Source: Hirsutella rhossiliensis
Taxonomy: Eukaryota > Ascomycota > Sordariomycetes > Hypocreales > Ophiocordycipitaceae
Length of the DNA stretch: 64,000 bases
Assembly: GCF_020360975.1 (NCBI RefSeq)
Contig: NW_025408670.1
Span: 2,046,001 to 2,110,000, forward strand
Direction: 5' to 3'
The position numbers and the translations under genes are program-made. The notes under the pieces are model-generated. The model worked only from the letters and a program-made list of their open reading frames with translations, had not been told where the DNA came from and did not search any database. Below are positions 34,196 through 45,900 of the stretch, one piece after another; the stretch's first letter is position 1; every line of letters begins with the position of its first letter.

Positions 34196-34718
34196 TCTGG
34201 CTACAGGCCGCGAGGTCGAGCTCGGTGGGCGAGGGAAGCGGTGGACCTGAAGGAGAGAAAGGCGAGGCAGGATTTCGTCTTTGCTCCGACGGGTGGCCAG
34301 TGGGGTCGAGGATGTAAATGTATGTACAGCAAGATGGCCATGTGCGACGCGGGCCCAAAGAGGTTGTAAGAAGATGGAATGGACAAGGCGGGGCGGCGGT
34401 AGGGGAGGAGCAAACATGGATGCCACGGGACCCGCTGGCCAATCAAGCAGCTGGAATCCATGGTTGAGGGAGGGGCTCGCGAGCACCTTGGCGGGGTCTG
34501 CGTCTCGAGTCACGCACCACCATTCTTTTGCGGCAAAGGTACTTGTAGCTTCCTTTTCCTCAACCACCTTGTCGACGTTTATGGGACAAGTCATTACTGT
34601 ACTGTACATTGCCTGGCTGTGGCATGAACCAACTGCCTGCCCGCTTGTCCAAGCCTCGCCTCCCTCCAGCGGTTCTTGACCTCGACTCCTCTACAAACAT
34701 CGAGCCCTTGCCTTGGGC
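34196..34718. other. Spacer, no gene seen
   Basis: About 520 bases upstream of UBC13 and downstream of the rhodopsin-domain gene. No feature recognised. Confidence 0.5.
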
Positions 34719-36197
34719 CTAAACGGGGCTCGGGGCCACCTTCAACCGCCTGTCGACATCTACCGTGCTGGTCACCCTGATGTCGTTGGCGTCGTGCTCC
34801 GCCGGCGACGGGCCTGCCTGGACCTCGGTCACCGATGCCCCGGACTTGAGAAACCAGGTATCGCTGAGCTTGTAGTAGCGGTCGTTCAGGCCAGGCCTTC
34901 GTGCGCCGTCTTCTCGCCCTGTTCGCGGCTGGTTCGGGTCTCGCTTTTCGGCAGAGCTCGACACGCTCGAGCTGCCGGCACCGCTTCCACCAAGCGTCGA
35001 GCGCAACATCCTGACCAGCTTCGTCTCCAAAACGTGCCGGCGCATGAATGTGGCGAAGCCTGGTGCTGAGGCGATGATGATGGCCACGTTCATCTCGACG
35101 AGGCTGCCAAGGCTCGCGTCAGGTCTCCGCCCCTCATGTGCGCCCAGGAGTACTCAACTTGCAGTTCATGATAGCACCCGCTTCCCACATTTTGTCACCT
35201 TCCCGGAGGGTTCGGGTTCTGTACACGAGAGTCATGATGCTGCCGACTACTCCCCTGCGCCAGAAAGTCAGCCTTTCAGATCAAGCACATGAACCAAGGT
35301 CTGCTTATGCGCACAGAACGGCCGTGAAGAAGACAGCTATGACCTGTATCCGTCTTTTCGTAGACAGCTTGAGCCTGAAAACGACGGGCAATGGCAGGAC
35401 GAAGATGTATATGTCCATCAGCACACCCACTGCCCCCTGGGCTATGACCAAGTAAAGAGCAAATACGTTGGGGTTCTTGATGGCCGCGACCATCAAGTCG
35501 TCCCAACTTTGGCCGCTCTGTGGCGTTGCGTAGCGGATCATGAGCGCGATGCACACTATGTGGGTGACAAGGTTGGCAGCGAGGCCGATTCGGATCGCTA
35601 GTCGCATTCGAGTCGAGACGGTGAAGAGCTGGTTGAAGAGCAGCAATGTGGCCGTCTTGGCAAACAACAACCCCAGACCGTTCAAGACTGTCGCCACGTA
35701 CGAAGTCTTGTCTTGCCATTAGTACCGAGCTCTCCTTTCCACTCGGAAGCTGCTCACATGTGCAAAGTCTCCGTTAAACGTGCAAAGCGGTACGTTCCAC
35801 TGGTGGCGGAAATGTCGAGAGACTGGAAGCATCAGTGCCTGTCTCCAGATCAACTGTCGGGTAGTTCTTGTCTTACGGATCATTATGACCACGGCGTGAG
35901 CGATGCCGAAAAGGAGAGCCACCAAAGCGAAGCCTGGGGCTTCATGTTAGCGAATTGCTCACCTCTGCCCCGTTCTGTTGCCCGACAAGACGTACCATCG
36001 CTGATATTCAGCTTTCGGATGTTTGCATACAGTCTTCCCAGAGTGAATACAGTAGCCCATGTGGTCAAGGTGACGCCCAGTACAATGGTCAAGGTTCTCA
36101 GCGACGGCGGATTGGTAAAGTTGACCAATTGGCCGTCGGGAGGGATAGCAGTTGGGATTTGGCAAAGGTCCGTCCCCGGAGGAAATAGATAAGCCAT
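34719..36197 (-). CDS. Fungal rhodopsin-domain integral membrane protein (PTH11/SAT4-like)
   Basis: Six exons, 36197-35996, 35933-35877, 35822-35758, 35706-35315, 35254-35159 and 35103-34719, give 398 residues with compatible phases. Seven hydrophobic segments are visible, among them VLGVTLTTWATVFTLGRLYA, FALVALLFGIAHAVVIMI, a segment around IGLAANLVTHIVCIALMIRY and LYLVIAQGAVGVLMDIYIFV. The RHFRHQWNVPL stretch after helix 2 corresponds to the conserved GRHxWDVPL block of this family, and a hydrophilic Ser-rich cytoplasmic tail follows helix 7. There is no CFEM domain, so it is PTH11-like only in its membrane part. Such proteins are proposed plasma-membrane receptors; the ligand is unknown. 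The donor of intron 5 (GTTGAG) and of intron 4 (GTGCGC) are non-standard, so these junctions are the least certain. Confidence 0.8.
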
Positions 36198-37341
36198 ATG
36201 AGCGTTGGCGACCGCGCGAGCTCAGCAGCCCCGGTCGGCGTTGAGGCAGAAGAGTGGTGATGCGACGTGTGTATCCGCTGATGCCGTGAGTGAAGAGTGC
36301 AGATTCGAGAAGGCCGTCGGGTCAGTCCTGGAGAAAGAGAGGGAGGAAAGAGGGCTTTGGAAAGGGGGTGGTAGCGTCTGTAGGCCCCCAACTGCTGAGT
36401 GAGCCATGGAAAATCGCTCCGAGTGGGTGTCTGCCGATGGATAGGTGAGATGCGTACTACATATTATCTGATCAGACCCTGAGCCGACTACCAGTTGAAA
36501 CGGCGCAAGGAAGACGCCGAGTTCGATGCAGTTGACTGTTCTGCTGCAAATTCATGAGGCCCCTCAGCCGCCAAATTCATACATACTTGTCGTCTCTGAT
36601 GCTCATCTTGAATTAACATGGAGTGTTTTGGGGGCCAGCCGATGGAACTGTGCCTCAAGGCCCCTCCACCCTCTTGTTTTCCTGCAACGAGCTGTACTCC
36701 AACGGGCAGCTCCGCTTATGTGGTTGAACGTAACATTTCGTTGGAAGAGTGGCTGTGCCGCTGAGATCTGGTCATCCTGCGAATGCACCATGAAGTAGTG
36801 CTGCCTCGTAAGCAATGACACAACGTGCGTTGGCCATTCTTCGTCGACTCAAGTCCTGGAGAGTTTATCAAAAGAGTTATAATAGAAGTTATGGAAAAAA
36901 GCCTGTACGACTGGCAAGTTATAAGACCACATTGAGCACATACTGAAGGAGAAGCTATTTGTCCATATATGTATCGTCATAGCCACAACTCGACGATCGG
37001 AGATTAGAAGAACTCTGTACGACACACCAGGCAATTCGTCGCAAAAAGCCCCCCGAGCCTCTCCGCCTTACAACGGCCCAACCGTGCCGCTCGGTTGGAC
37101 ATCCCATATCAGACATGTACCGTCATATCTTGCGTCAGAAAATGCTGAATATCGATGTCCTCGAGTTGTCCATCGATGAAGTTCGAACGGATGCCAGCGT
37201 GTCTTGTACGAGTCAGGTTTTTTTCAACCAAGCTTTCCATTGCGAAAAGGAATCAGGAGAGATATAACAGCACTTGTCGAGCCATGCTGATCAGAAATGG
37301 CTAGGGGGAGACAAGTAGTCGTCAAGATGACTGCTTGTATC

Positions 37342-37440
37342 TGTCAAACATAGCAAATACCACTTGACCACCAGCAAAATAGGGGCACCCCCAGTGGAGG
37401 TGTTATTGGTATAGTTTGTAAGTCTTTATCCTGCTAACAG
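37342..37440 (+). repeat. Dispersed ~100-nt repeat, copy A
   Basis: Nearly identical to copy B over its first 70 bases and sharing the core GCAAAATAGGGGCACC with copy C. It contains a potential hairpin (CACCCCC...GGAGGTG) and ends CTGCTAACAG, like a fungal branch point and 3' splice site. Nature unknown. Confidence 0.7.
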
Positions 37441-38189
37441 TATCCTTTCTTTGATCGAGGCACAGCGGAGAGAGCCTATCCATCCTGTGGTTTCTGAGAC
37501 ACGTATAGACTTCATCTGGCTCCAGGGTGGCAAACAGTAAAATGCCTCGAGGGGAACCTGATGGTATTTTATCCCCATCTCTGGATTTCGAGATGAAACT
37601 CGCGTCAGAATTCTTTGGGAGGAGATAAAAATGTCGTTCAACCTACTACAGGTTAATGATAGAAAGCGCTAATATTGGGCCCACCCGAATCGGGCGGGAC
37701 GTGCCTCCGCCCTTGGTGGGCTTGATAGTGAGGGGGGCGGGAGCAGCAGCCCCGAGGTATAGTCTACCTGGCTAGGGTCAAGCTACCTAACATAGGAGCT
37801 GTCAGCAACCCAGCTAGATGTCTTGCGTGCCCACTTAAATAGGCGCGCAAGTGGACACACGGAGCCACGCACCTGTACCGGACTACATACTACGCGCAAT
37901 TGTGGGCCAGCTCCGATGCGACAAAAAGGCTACAGGTCTGGATTTGTAACCCGGCTTTACATTACAATCAGTGCCCAAAGAGAAATTTGGCAGCGCTCTC
38001 TGGCGAGTCTTGTCGGGAGACTGTGACTAGACGGCAGCGGGAGCACAAAAACAACAAGAAGCGCGCCGCAAATTCACTCCAGGACAACCTTGTTCGAACT
38101 GTCATGCGCCTGTGGACCCGGGTCGAGGCGGGTGGCTGGTTGATTCCTTGTAGTGGCTGGGCTAGCCACTGCGGCCCGTGGTATAAGGG

Positions 38190-38290
38190 TGTCAAGCATA
38201 GCAAATACCACTTGACCACCAGCAAAATAGGGGCACCCCCGGTGGAGGTCTTATTAGAATAGTTTATCAGTACTTCTTTGTCCTGCTGAC
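38190..38290 (+). repeat. Dispersed ~100-nt repeat, copy B
   Basis: About 850 bases downstream of copy A, same orientation. It begins TGTCAAGCATAGCAAATACC and ends GTCCTGCTGAC. It lies ~280 bases before the GH92 start codon. Confidence 0.7.
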
Positions 38291-38573
38291 AAAGGGCTAT
38301 GGGATGACCACGGTTCCTTGAAGGAGTTCTTCAGAGATCAACAATTGCATCACTGGCCCCCGTTCCTCACTCTCTGTTTCGTCGTGCCGTACAGATCTGG
38401 CAATGTTCCAGGTGATCTCGGTATGCGCCAGACACCCATTCCAATGATCGGCAGGGTCTCAAGCGCTATGACCCGCTTCCCCAGGGTACATATATGTGCC
38501 GCAAGCGTTGGATATATAGAAGTGTTGCAAGTGTCTGTGTGTTGCACTCTTTCGGCAGTGAGCACCTTCAAAG

Positions 38574-41299
38574 ATGCACCTGCGGCGACTCCTGGCCGTG
38601 ACAGTGCTGCGCCCTCTCGTCGCAGCCGGTTTTGCTGGACCAGATGTACTCGACCTGGTTGATCCGCTGATTGGGACCATCGCGGGCGGTAAGGAGTCAT
38701 CGGTGGCCCGCTGCCGGGGACCTTTGGCTAAGCTGAGCCTATAGGCCATGTATTTCCTGGCGCGAGCTTGCCCTTTGGCATGGCAAAGGCCGTTGCCGAT
38801 GTAAACGAGGAACTCCAGGGAGGCTTTGCCTCTAATGATGCCGACAGCAAGTCCCTCTTGTCCGAGGCCGACGTTTGGGCCTGGCAGCTGACCGTTGCTG
38901 TTTCCCAGTCACTGGCTTCTCGCACATGCATGATAGCGGCACTGGTGGTGTATGTATTGTGCCCACAGAAGCGTCAGAGTCCTCTTGAAATTGACGCATC
39001 CTGGGCCGGTCACCCTCTAGGGCGCATCATTGGGCAACTTCCCTCTATTTCCACAGACGGGATGTCCTGGTGATCAGTTCCACAACTGCCTTTTCACAAA
39101 GTCTGATCGGGCCATCAAGAGAGTCAATGGCACCGTCGTTGCGCGTCCTGGGTACTTTGCGGTATCGCTCGTCTCGTCGATCCGCGCCGAGATGACCGTC
39201 GCCAACCACACGGCTCTATATCGATTTACGTTTCCCAAAGGAGGGACTGGCGAGAGCCAACGGACACATGAAGTTACGAATGCTCCGGCACCATATAGCC
39301 CTCTGATTCTTGCTGATCTGACGGATCTCTCCAATTCAAGGAGCGAGGGAAGTGTCACGGTGGATGCAAGGAGCGGCCGCATCAAGGGCAGCGGAACCTT
39401 TTCGCCGTCTTTTGGCATCGGCAAGTATACGTTGCACTTTTGCGCTGACTTTCGCGGCGCAGAGGTTCGGGACACTGGCGTTTTCAGCGACGATGGAGCC
39501 GTGAATGGGACACAGACCCTGGATTCTTCCTCTGGTGGTTCTACCGCTGGGGCTTGGGTGTGGTTTGAACGCCCAAAGTCTAACGAAATACTCGCTAGGG
39601 TGGGACTGTCGTTCATGAGCACTGCCCAGGCTTGTAAAAACGCCGAAGCTGAGATTGGTGACTTCGACTTCCAGGCCACCAGAGCGACTGCCGAAAAGGC
39701 GTGGCGAAAGAAGCTCAGTGTTGTATCCGTGGACAACTCCGGCATTTCCAAGTCAATACAGAGGTCCTTTTGGAGTAGCATTTATCGCTCCTTCATATCG
39801 CCGCAGGACTACACTGGTGAGCTCAGTTCATTTACAACCGTCAGGCAGACACGGACGATGGTGCTGACGGAGATGAAGGGGAGAATCCGCTGTGGCAGAG
39901 CGATGAGCCCTACTTTGACTCGTACTATTGCATTTGGGACAGCCATAGGACCACACATCCTCTTCTGACGCTTCTCGACCCCCATGCTCAAGCCCTCATG
40001 GTTCGCAGTCTGATTGACATTTATCGACACGAGGGCAAGCTTCCAGATTGTCGCATGTCGCTTTGCAAGGGCCTTACTCAGGGCGGCAGCAACGCCGATA
40101 ACGTCTTGGCCGACTCTTACTTGAAAGGCTTGAAGGACGGCATTGACTGGAAGATGGGCTACGAGGCGGTTGTGTCCGATGCCGAAGGTGAGTTTCTCGC
40201 GAAATCTAGACCTACCAGTCTCCATCTTGAGGCTAACTCGAGCGCCGTAGTGCAGCCGCGGGATTGGACTGTCGAGGGCCGCGGCGGTCTCCGTAGCTGG
40301 AAGTCTTTGGGATATATCCCCGTTGATGACAATGATTTTCAAGGTGTTGGCCTCCATACGCGATCCGTTTCCCGCACTATTGAGTACGCGTACAATGACT
40401 TTTGCATTGCCAAGATGGCCCGTGCTATGGGAAAGGCTGAAGATGCAGAAAAGTATCTGAAACGATCCCAGAACTGGATCAACGTGTTTGATGCCAGCTC
40501 GCGATCGATTCTAAACCTCACAGGAAGCCCAGACGAGGGGGACCTAGTCGACAGTGGCTTCCGGGGCTTTGTGCAACCTCGATACACCAACGGCACATTT
40601 GGCTACCAGGATCCGGCTCTCTGCAGTCCCATGCTCGAATTTACGGGGTGCTACCTCAACCCAGGCGGACACGAGACTTATGAAGGAGGCGCTTGGCTCT
40701 ACACGTTTTACGTGCCGCACGACCAAGCGACTCTGATCAAGGCGCTCGGTGGCCCCGGTACGTTTGTCCGTCGGCTCGAATACTTTCACAACACACCGGG
40801 ACTGTTTTATCTTGGCGACGAGCAGTCGTACCTGCTGCTCTTCCTCTTCCACTACGCAGGACGGCCTGGGCTCTCCGCCCAATACGTGCACAAGTACATT
40901 CCAAGCGCCTACAACGATACGCTCAATGGCATCCCGGGCAACGACGACTCGGGCGCCATGGGCAGCTTCGTGGCACTTGTCATGATGGGGATATTCCCCG
41001 TTGGAGGCCAGGACGTTTACCTTCTCGTGCCGCCCTTCTTCCGCGAAGCCAGCATCACGAACCCACACAGCGGCAAGACGGCCACGATTCGAAGCCACGG
41101 ATTCGACGATGCCTACAAAAATATTTACATACAAAGCGCTAAAATGAATGGCAAGCCATACACCAAGTCTTGGATAACGCACAGCTTCTTCACAGAAGGT
41201 GGGCTTTTGGAGCTTACTCTGGGCTCGCGAGAGAGTCCTACCTGGGGCACGAGGAAGGCAGACCTCCCGCCGAGTGCTCCGACGCAGTTCCAAAGATAG
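38574..41299 (+). CDS. Secreted GH92 alpha-mannosidase
   Basis: Six exons, 38574-38688, 38745-38846, 38909-38949, 39021-39816, 39879-40187 and 40251-41299, give 803 residues. An N-terminal signal peptide (MHLRRLLAVTVLRPLVAAGF) precedes DLVDPLIGTIAGGHVFPGAS, the standard opening of GH92 enzymes, and HMHDSGTGG, FPLFPQTGCPGD, WTVEGRGGLRSWKSLGYIPV, GNDDSGAMGSFVALVMMGIF and PPFFREASITNPHSGKTATI follow in family order. GH92 enzymes are exo-acting, calcium-dependent mannosidases acting mostly on alpha-1,2-linked mannose of glycoproteins; secretion suggests trimming of external mannan or host glycans. Intron 2 is of the GC-AG class (GCAAGT...CTGAC...CCCAG); using it is the only way to read the conserved DITGFSHMHDSGTGG. 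The gene seems intact despite breaks visible in unspliced frames, and is flanked by the three repeat copies. Confidence 0.92.
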
Positions 41300-41361
41300 T
41301 TCTGTAATTTCCGCGGAATTTATAGTATTGCTGTCAAGCTGATAAAATACCGTTACACCTG

Positions 41362-41427
41362 GCAAAATAGGGGCACCACCGTTGGAGGTGTTATTAACGC
41401 GTATTCTAAGTCCTTCTCTGCTCTGAC
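41362..41427 (+). repeat. Dispersed ~100-nt repeat, copy C
   Basis: Starts about 60 bases after the GH92 stop. It keeps the core GCAAAATAGGGGCACCACC and GGAGGTGTTATT and a terminal CT-rich CTGAC, but is diverged from copies A and B elsewhere. Confidence 0.6.
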
Positions 41428-42998
41428 AATTGTTTTATTTATACGGGCGCTAGGCGGAGACAACAGCGTGTTCCAGACTACAGATGAATGTGAAGCTTAC
41501 AATGTCTTCCACCAGACTTACCAAGATCCCTCACACATGTAGATGCCCCTCCACCAGTCTCCCCCCCGGTGAAGCATTAGGAGATGACCAGGGGGTTTCT
41601 CCTCTCCAGACGGATATGGCGAGGCAGACCCACGCGTGGCCCGTCTCCTCGACGAGGGACCGGCTGCTGTGTCCGTCGTCTCTTTGCCCGGCGTCGATAT
41701 TCGTCGTGCTTTTGGCCGGCGCCAAGCCCCGACACGGCGAACAGCGACATGGCTGTGCTCGGACCTGACGTAACACGGCGCGAGTCGCTCGATAAGCGAG
41801 TTCCCCGTAAGGCTCTGCCAACTCCGCTCGTGTCGCCTCGATTTGAGCTCAGTGAAAAAAGGCTGTTGAGAAAGCCTTTGGCGTGAGCAAAGAATGGGCT
41901 GGCCAAGGGGGGCGGCGAGCACTTGGTATCAGACAACACGATCAGCTTCCGAATATAGATGGCCCGACGTCTTGCAAAGCGAGGAAGCTCCCTGGGGCCA
42001 AGAGCGGGCCGTTTCAACCACAAGCGCATCGTCAAGACCAACAGGGACAGCGGCAGACGCGCTCCTGTGGCTGTCTCGGGCGCGGCCGAATCGTATATTC
42101 CCAGGTGGCACCTCACCTTGCCAGCATCGAGGTTATAGCGATTGTTGGTCGTGTGATTTGACGTGTGTCCCGTTGGAAGTCATGAATAAGCTCGCCAATA
42201 ACGGCATCTTGCAGGCAGTCTCTCCGCCGCCCGCCGCCTAGGGACAAGGCCGAGGTCGGGCTTGTTCGCAAGAGCGAGCGCAAGTGCGCGTCATCTTCTC
42301 CAACAGCGAAAAGGGAAGGGTGTCACGGCCGAGAATCTGGAGACTAGGTAGCCAGCAATGAGTTGCCTGTTTTCGTGACTTGCGCCTTTTCCCACAGTCC
42401 GACTGCTGCTGAACGACTTGGAGGTCTCAAGCTCCGGCGATGCCCATGATTGTGAGCTCCGGGTATCCATTGCTTCCCGACCTGCCTCAGCTGCTTTTCG
42501 TTGACTGCGCCAGCACCAACTGCAGAATCACAAATCGTAGTCTCTTCTGATTGTGGGACTTCGTTGGTTTGTTGGTGGAGCTTTGGAAGACTTGATACCT
42601 CAAAACGAGTTGTAGTCTGGACATTGAAGGACCTCCATTGGGAAGCGTAGCACTGTGCGTAGAGCATCCTTCAAGCACCGTGACAAGCAGAGGCCAAGGT
42701 ACAAGGTACCGAGCCCCCCATAATCCGCAGTCGAGGTACACGCTCGCCTGGCAGCGGCGTCACGTCCTCCAACGTCATGTGATGATGCTGCGCGCATCCT
42801 TTGGCCATCCTCCATCAGCTCTCTCGACTGCCGTACCCGAACCCGCGCCGGAAGATACCTCTGCGCTGCCGTCGCGGCTCGATGGCGTTCAGCGCCCACA
42901 GGAACCGCTGAAGCCTTTATTTCGGCTACCAACGCTGCGTCCCGGATGAGCCTCGATGTGCGGTTTGTCGCGACTTGCGCGACAAGCAACCAGTCACC
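41428..42998. other. Intergenic spacer, no gene seen
   Basis: About 1.6 kb downstream of the mannosidase and upstream of MTC5. Open frames here are short and compositionally odd. No feature recognised. Confidence 0.5.
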
Positions 42999-45900
42999 AT
43001 GTCGCCCTTTGACCAGCTCACCGACTCTCCCAAAAAGGGCAGGATCATAAAGTCGGCCTACGACAGCGAGAGCTTCGAGTCGGACGGCAGCATTCACGTC
43101 GACGGCCTCGTCGGCTCCGCCACCATCTCGCCGTCTGGGAGAGACATGGCCCTCGCCTCGTAAGTCGGCCCCTGCATGCGTCTCCCCCCTTTCTACCTCT
43201 TAATGTCGGAACCAGACCAGAAGGCCTCGCCATCATCGACCTGGACTCGCCGTACAGCGCGCCCCGACGACTCCGCAGCCATGGTCTGCCGTGGCTCGTC
43301 TGCGACGTGCAGTGGTCACCCTTTGCGGCGCGAGACTACTGGGTCGTATCCACGGCCAACCATCGCGCTCTCGTGTGGAACCTCAACCTGAGGGAGGACT
43401 CCACCTCTGGAGCCATTGAACACTCGCTTCAAGGCCACAGCAGGGCCATCACCGATGTCAACTTCTCCGCCCACCACCCAGATCTGCTTGCTACCTGCTC
43501 CGTCGACGGCTACGTTCACTGGTGGGATCTGCGACGGCCCCGGCAGCCTGTACTGACCTTTTGTGACTGGTTTGCGGGGGCCACGCAGGTCAAGTTCAAC
43601 AGGCAGGATCCTCACATTCTGGCGTCGGCGCACGACCGCTGGCTGCACATCTGGGACGAGAGAAGGCCTTGCGAACCTCTCAAGTCCATCAGTGCCCATA
43701 CTTCCAAGATCTACGGAATCGACTGGAACCGAGTACGCCCGACCGGCATTGTGACGTGCTCCCTCGACAAGAGCATTAAGTTCTGGGATTACGGAAAGGA
43801 CGACGATATGCTGGAGCATGTCATTCGGACCGATTTCCCCGTATGGAGAGCCCGCCACACCCCCTTTGGCTGGGGCTTGCTCGCCATGCCCCAGAACGAG
43901 CCCGGTGACCTGTATCTTTACGACCGACTGTGGAGCGACGACTCGCCCGTTGACGTTGCCCCAAAGCCCGTGGCCATCTTCCCTGGCCACGGTGACCACA
44001 AGGCCAAGGAATTTCTCTGGCGAAATCGGGGCGGCATTTCAGACACTATCGACAACCGCGAGTTTCAGCTTGTGTCCTGGGGTACCGACAACGAGCTGAG
44101 ATTGCATTGTGTCGATAACAACATCCTCTCCTCAGTTGGCCATGTCAAAGGCGGCCCTGCAAGAAAGGGTCTGAGTCTTACCCGCCAAGGGGCCACGTAC
44201 AAGACTTTCCGCACGGTGGATGACAGTTCCAACAAGGATCGTAAGGCGGGAACCATGAGCGACCATAGGAGCGGCACCAGCACTCCACATCACAAGCAGA
44301 GCGCGCTGACACTCGGGATGCGGTCAGGGCCCCATGTGAATCGCCAAATGAAACCGGCTTGGAGGGGACCGTCAATGAAAGCCAAGGTTGGGTCCAGCAA
44401 GAGCGTGGATAGAAGCCAGGCACAACTTGGGTGGATGAAAGGAATAACCATAACGAAGCGCAAGCTCTCGGCGGATGGCTCGAGACGGCACGGTTCCAAG
44501 GACTCTGGAATCGTGGGGCCTGATTATCCCGACGACGAATGGGGCCAGCCAGACACGATACAGGAAGAACTTCTTCGCGTGAGCACGCAAATCCCAAAAG
44601 TGAAGTGGGAAAACATCGACATGGACAATTTGACGCTAAATGCCTCCTTGACCGGCCCGTGGGGCATGGAAGGGGAGCCCATCTTTATCAAGGTCAAGAT
44701 TGACATTCCTGCGGATTACCCCAAGCTCAAGGCTCCCAAGTTCTCAATCGAGAAGACATCCTTTATGCCAGAGGAAAAACACAGGAGGATCATACGAGAG
44801 GTCCATCAGCTCGCCGAGCAGTTCTTGGAACGGAAGCAGAACTGCCTGGAGGTCGCCTTTACATACTTGCTGGGTGAGGTTGACCTCGAGTCCAGCACGA
44901 CATTCTTCAAGAACGTCCGGGATCTCGACGATGACCTTGACGGCCTCGCTGACGAGAGCTCGAGCGATGAGGATGAAGACGTTCAAGCTGGAGGATCGGT
45001 GTCAATGTCCCAGGAGCTCGGCTCTCATGGGGACATTGACGCCATCCTCGCTCCGCCGAATCGGAACATCATCCCCCCAACGCCGCGTACGTGTGGTGCT
45101 CGGTTTTCCAACGATGGCCGTCTCGCCTGCTTTTTCCCGTCCAAGGAAGAGAAGGCGCGCGCTCTTTTCTCAACCTCTGCAGAGCTGTATGGCAAGGAGC
45201 GCGCGAGAGGAGAACCCTTTTTCGCCGGATTTGGACGCCTGACGTACGACTTGCCCCCAAGGCAAAAGTACGCGACCGACGAGGCGTCAGCCACGGAAGA
45301 TTCGTCGGATTCATCGGATTCCAACGCTTCCTCGTCATCCTCGAGCGATTCCGAGTCTACTTCGATCCGTAAAATGAGCTTGTGGTATCGCTCAAGCCGA
45401 CAGCTTCGAAAGACTTGGAGCGAGGATCTCTCTGTTCGATCTAGTGGCGGTGGCACTGGGGCCGGCACCGGGACGGGCACGGGGACAAGCCGCCGGCGGC
45501 TTGCGAGGCCGAGGAACCTCGTCTCTATCCACGTCCTGCGAGCCGAGCTTCCCTCCAAGAGAGAGCTTGCCGAAGAGTATGCCATTTTTGGCGACGGAGC
45601 TGACGTCTGCGGGCACAACGCTCGGGTTGCAGAAAAGTACGGATACTCCGACTTGGTCGATGTATGGCGCTACCTGGCCCTTTTGCTCAAGAAGGGAATC
45701 CCCCTCGAAGTGCTGGGGCGCGACCAGAGGCGCTCGTCCATTTTGGTGATTGCCAGAGACGTGGTGGCGAGATGCCGCCAGGACAGCTACTCTTACGGCC
45801 AAGACGCCCTCGCCACCGACCGTAGCCTGCTGGGCAGGGTCAAATGGGGACAGCACCCGCTAGCAAAAGAGTTTATCGCCGATCTCTTTACGCATTTCGA

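Larger units (their letters stand above)
36198..38573. other. Gene-poor stretch with repeat copies
   Basis: About 2.4 kb before the mannosidase. It holds copies A and B of the ~100-nt repeat. A 71-codon open frame on the minus strand (37641-37426) has a natural-looking composition but no domain I recognise and could be a relic. Near 37681-37702 there is an imperfect palindrome (CCCACCCGAATCGGGCGGG). Otherwise nothing is supported. Confidence 0.45.

Noticed and set aside
38745..40250. Apparent disruption of the GH92 gene into several frames
   Set aside because: All breaks are explained by five introns with good branch points (one GC-AG); the spliced reading contains every conserved block, so it is not a pseudogene.
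41577..42116. 179-codon minus-strand open frame
   Set aside because: Arg/Ser-rich translation without any motif; overlaps other equally long chance frames in GC-rich DNA.
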